8,139 bases of DNA. It comes from Clostridiales bacterium. Lineage in GTDB: Bacteria > Bacillota > Clostridia > Christensenellales > CAG-917. This document shows, piece by piece, positions 6,894 through 8,139 of the stretch. A program made the position numbers and the translations under genes. The notes below the pieces were generated by a model. The model did not search any database. It had not been told where the DNA came from and saw only the letters and a list, made by a program, of their open reading frames with translations. The stretch is taken from the NCBI GenBank assembly GCA_012800805.1, contig JAAZIO010000133.1, forward strand, positions 1 to 8,139, given 5' to 3'. Within the stretch, counting starts at the first letter, position 1, and every line of letters starts with the position of its first letter.

Positions 6894-6975
6894 TTTTTTT
6901 GGGCTTAACTATAGATATATTATCTTATAATAAGCAATTTTAATAATATCATAAAAAAAACCGCATGCGCAATTT

Positions 6976-6981
6976 ATTATA
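6976..6981 (-). promoter_or_regulatory. Possible -10 box for the P-type ATPase gene
   Basis: A perfect TATAAT reads on the minus strand at 6981-6976, about 83 bases before ATG 6893. No good -35 box lies 16-18 bases upstream of it (AAAATA-like sequence only), so the assignment is tentative. Other AT-rich -10-like strings lie closer to the gene. Confidence 0.3.
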
Positions 6982-7049
6982 GAGCTTTTTAACAACTTTA
7001 TTTTGTGAAATTTTATAAAAGTGTCGATTTTTTTTCGTATTTTGCGCTT

Positions 7050-7078
7050 TTGCTCTTATTTGAGGTTTTAATTATAAT
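7050..7078 (+). promoter_or_regulatory. Promoter of the lipoprotein gene
   Basis: TTGCTC (7050-7055), a 17-bp spacer and a perfect -10 TATAAT (7073-7078) lie 42 bases before the GTG start. The -35 is weak (3 of 6). The region 6894-7120 is a divergent intergenic region shared with the P-type ATPase gene. Confidence 0.55.
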
Positions 7079-7120
7079 CGCGGTTTACCCCTCATAACTT
7101 AATAAAGAGGTATATGTGCC

Positions 7121-7804
7121 GTGAAAAAAACAGTTATCTTTACCGCATTGATTTTGACCCTTGCTTTGTCCGTTTTTGCCTTTGCGGCGTGCAACAAAGA
7201 CAAGGATAACGAGAACAAGTATAAAGATTATTGCTTTATAGAAAAAGAGCTGTATGTCGCAGAAAGCGACAATTTCTTCATTGAGCTGTCGCTTGTTGCG
7301 GCTGAATCCCCGTTCATTGCCGACGGCAAAGCGGGCGAGCTTAAAGAGTTCATGGAACTTACCGTCTATGGCAAAGGGCTAAAAGACGGAGCGCGTTTTA
7401 GGTTTAAGTCGGAACCCGATAATATCCTTGGGACGCTCAAAACATCGCTAAGACGCGGGGACTTTACGGCAAAGTTTGAGAGCGCAATAAAACTTGCAGA
7501 CGGCCTTGCGCTTGAGATTGAAGTCGGCGAAAATCATTTTGAGGAATTTGCCCTCACGAACGCAATGAGCGGCAGCATAGGATACTCCGCCGCCGTGGAA
7601 AAGGCAAGAGAGCATTTCGCCCAACGCTTTGAAAAGGAAAAGGCCGAAAACGGCGATGCCCAAAGGGAAATATACTTTAGAATTGCCCGCGACCCGCACA
7701 TGAGAGGAGCATACTATTACTTTGTGTCGTTTATCGGCAGCGGGGCTGATTTCTGGTCGGCGCTTATCGACCCCTCGGACGGAACCGTAATAAGCAGTAA
7801 CTGA
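7121..7804 (+). CDS. Putative lipoprotein with a C-terminal PepSY-like domain
   Basis: A 227-residue exported protein. Residues 1-23 form a signal peptide (KK, then a hydrophobic run of about 18) ending FAFAAC. Cys24 is the likely lipidation site, although Phe at -3 is unusual for a lipobox. A charged linker (NKDKDNENK) follows, as in many Gram-positive lipoproteins, so it should sit on the outer face of the membrane. The middle part (about 35-150) is not recognised. The C-terminus (about 155-227) has the PepSY pattern: an N-terminal helix (AAVEKAREHFAQRF), then strands ending YYYFVSFIGSG and ALIDPSDGTVISSN. PepSY domains are often linked to inhibition of proteases or to cell-wall enzymes, but no role can be assigned here. 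The start is GTG 7121, with Shine-Dalgarno AAAGAGG (7104-7110) ten bases upstream. ATG 7114 is out of frame. It is probably monocistronic. Confidence 0.8.
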   Translation: MKKTVIFTALILTLALSVFAFAACNKDKDNENKYKDYCFIEKELYVAESDNFFIELSLVAAESPFIADGKAGELKEFMELTVYGKGLKDGARFRFKSEPDNILGTLKTSLRRGDFTAKFESAIKLADGLALEIEVGENHFEEFALTNAMSGSIGYSAAVEKAREHFAQRFEKEKAENGDAQREIYFRIARDPHMRGAYYYFVSFIGSGADFWSALIDPSDGTVISSN

Positions 7805-7809
7805 TAGAC

Positions 7810-7835
7810 AAAATAGCTTAAATTACCTATTTTTA
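7810..7835 (+). terminator. Weak AT-rich hairpin after the lipoprotein gene
   Basis: AAAATAG (7810-7816) and CTATTTT (7827-7833) can form a 7-bp stem with a 10-base loop and a short T-run. It lies a few bases after the stop at 7802-7804. The stem has one G-C pair, so termination here would be weak. Confidence 0.3.
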
Positions 7836-7869
7836 CGTTTAATTAGCGTATATTCCGCATAATTTCTCA

Positions 7870-7898
7870 TTGCATTGACAATTGTTATATGATAGAAT
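7870..7898 (+). promoter_or_regulatory. Putative promoter of the HU gene
   Basis: TTGCAT (7870-7875), a 17-bp spacer and TAGAAT (7893-7898, 5 of 6) form the best-spaced candidate. A perfect -35 hexamer TTGACA lies at 7875-7880, but it is only 12 bases from TAGAAT. Pairing it at 17 bases gives TATCCT (7898-7903). The region clearly looks like a promoter; which -35 is used is unresolved. Confidence 0.5.
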
Positions 7899-7919
7899 AT
7901 CCTTGCTTTAGGAGGGATT

Positions 7920-8139
7920 ATGAATAAAGGTGAATTTATAAGAGAACTTGCCGCTAGATCGGGCTTATCTTTGAAGGATACCGCAAAAGTATTTGAAAGC
8001 ATGGTCGACCTTATCACCGATACGCTAAAGTCGGGCGATAAAATCCAAATCGCAGGCTTCGGCACCTTTGAGCTGAAGCGCAGAGAAGGCAGAGCGGGCG
8101 TCAACCCCGCGACGGGGCAGAAAGTAAACATTCCCGCCA
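7920..8139 (+). CDS. HU-family DNA-binding protein (3' end cut by the window)
   Basis: The first 73 codons of a protein of about 90 residues; the window ends inside the DNA-binding arm. HU dimers bend and compact DNA in the nucleoid. It begins MNKGEFIREL and shows the family core GDKIQIAGFGTFELKRREGR (39-58), then VNPATGQKVNIPA. Pro63, the residue that intercalates at DNA kinks, is present. Position 61, Arg in the common GRNP form, is Val here. The start ATG 7920 follows AGGAGG (7910-7915) at four bases, a tight but workable spacing. It could equally be an IHF-like or specialised HU paralogue; the missing C-terminus would not settle that. Confidence 0.93.
   Translation, partial: MNKGEFIRELAARSGLSLKDTAKVFESMVDLITDTLKSGDKIQIAGFGTFELKRREGRAGVNPATGQKVNIPA

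Noticed and set aside
6953..6970. CGCATGCG palindrome followed by eight T on the minus strand, as a terminator
   Set aside because: The palindrome has no room for a loop, so no stable hairpin forms. It also lies upstream of the P-type ATPase gene on that strand, with no gene end to serve.
7114..7116. ATG as start of the lipoprotein
   Set aside because: It is out of frame with the signal peptide. GTG 7121 gives MKKTVIFTALIL with an in-range Shine-Dalgarno.
7875..7898. TTGACA (7875) paired with TAGAAT (7893) as the HU promoter
   Set aside because: The spacer is only 12 bases, too short for a sigma-A promoter. TTGCAT at 7870 gives a 17-base spacer to the same -10.
1..8139. A new defence, secretion or biosynthetic system
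   Set aside because: The genes are common housekeeping or transport families with separate promoters and terminators, and no conserved multi-gene logic is visible.

Overview
The window reads as ordinary chromosome of a low-GC Gram-positive anaerobe, most likely an uncultured member of Clostridia/Bacillota. Evidence: strong AGGAGG-type Shine-Dalgarno sequences, very AT-rich intergenic DNA around moderately GC coding DNA, a membrane pyrophosphatase, a lipoprotein-type signal peptide and a Bacillus-type HU. The lineage is inference; there is no rRNA or tRNA in the window to fix it.

Layout. The last 24 codons of an unrecognised plus-strand gene (1-75) end in a clear terminator (91-117). A gene-free AT-rich stretch (118-512) holds an imperfect repeat array. 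A metallo-beta-lactamase-fold hydrolase (568-1392, +) follows with its own promoter. A second gene-poor stretch (1393-1970) holds a bidirectional terminator, two pairs of short direct repeats that look like insertion-sequence end debris, a small broken gene and a perfect 19-bp tandem duplication. Two large ion pumps then lie on the minus strand: an H+-translocating membrane pyrophosphatase (hppA, 1971-4088) and, upstream of it, a P-type cation ATPase (4326-6893). A terminator and a near-consensus promoter lie between them, so they are separate transcription units. A divergent promoter region (6894-7120) leads to a PepSY-like lipoprotein (7121-7804, +). The window ends inside an HU-family gene (7920-8139, +).

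How the genes relate. The two pumps would both act at the cytoplasmic membrane, one driven by PPi and one by ATP. The pyrophosphatase carries the Lys/Thr signature of K+-independent proton pumps. The P-type ATPase has PSGL where Ca2+ and many other P2 pumps have PEGL, so its ion cannot be named. Nothing ties the hydrolase, lipoprotein or HU to the pumps beyond proximity. I do not see a new multi-gene system. The most unusual material is in the intergenic repeats and the probable mobile-element scar.
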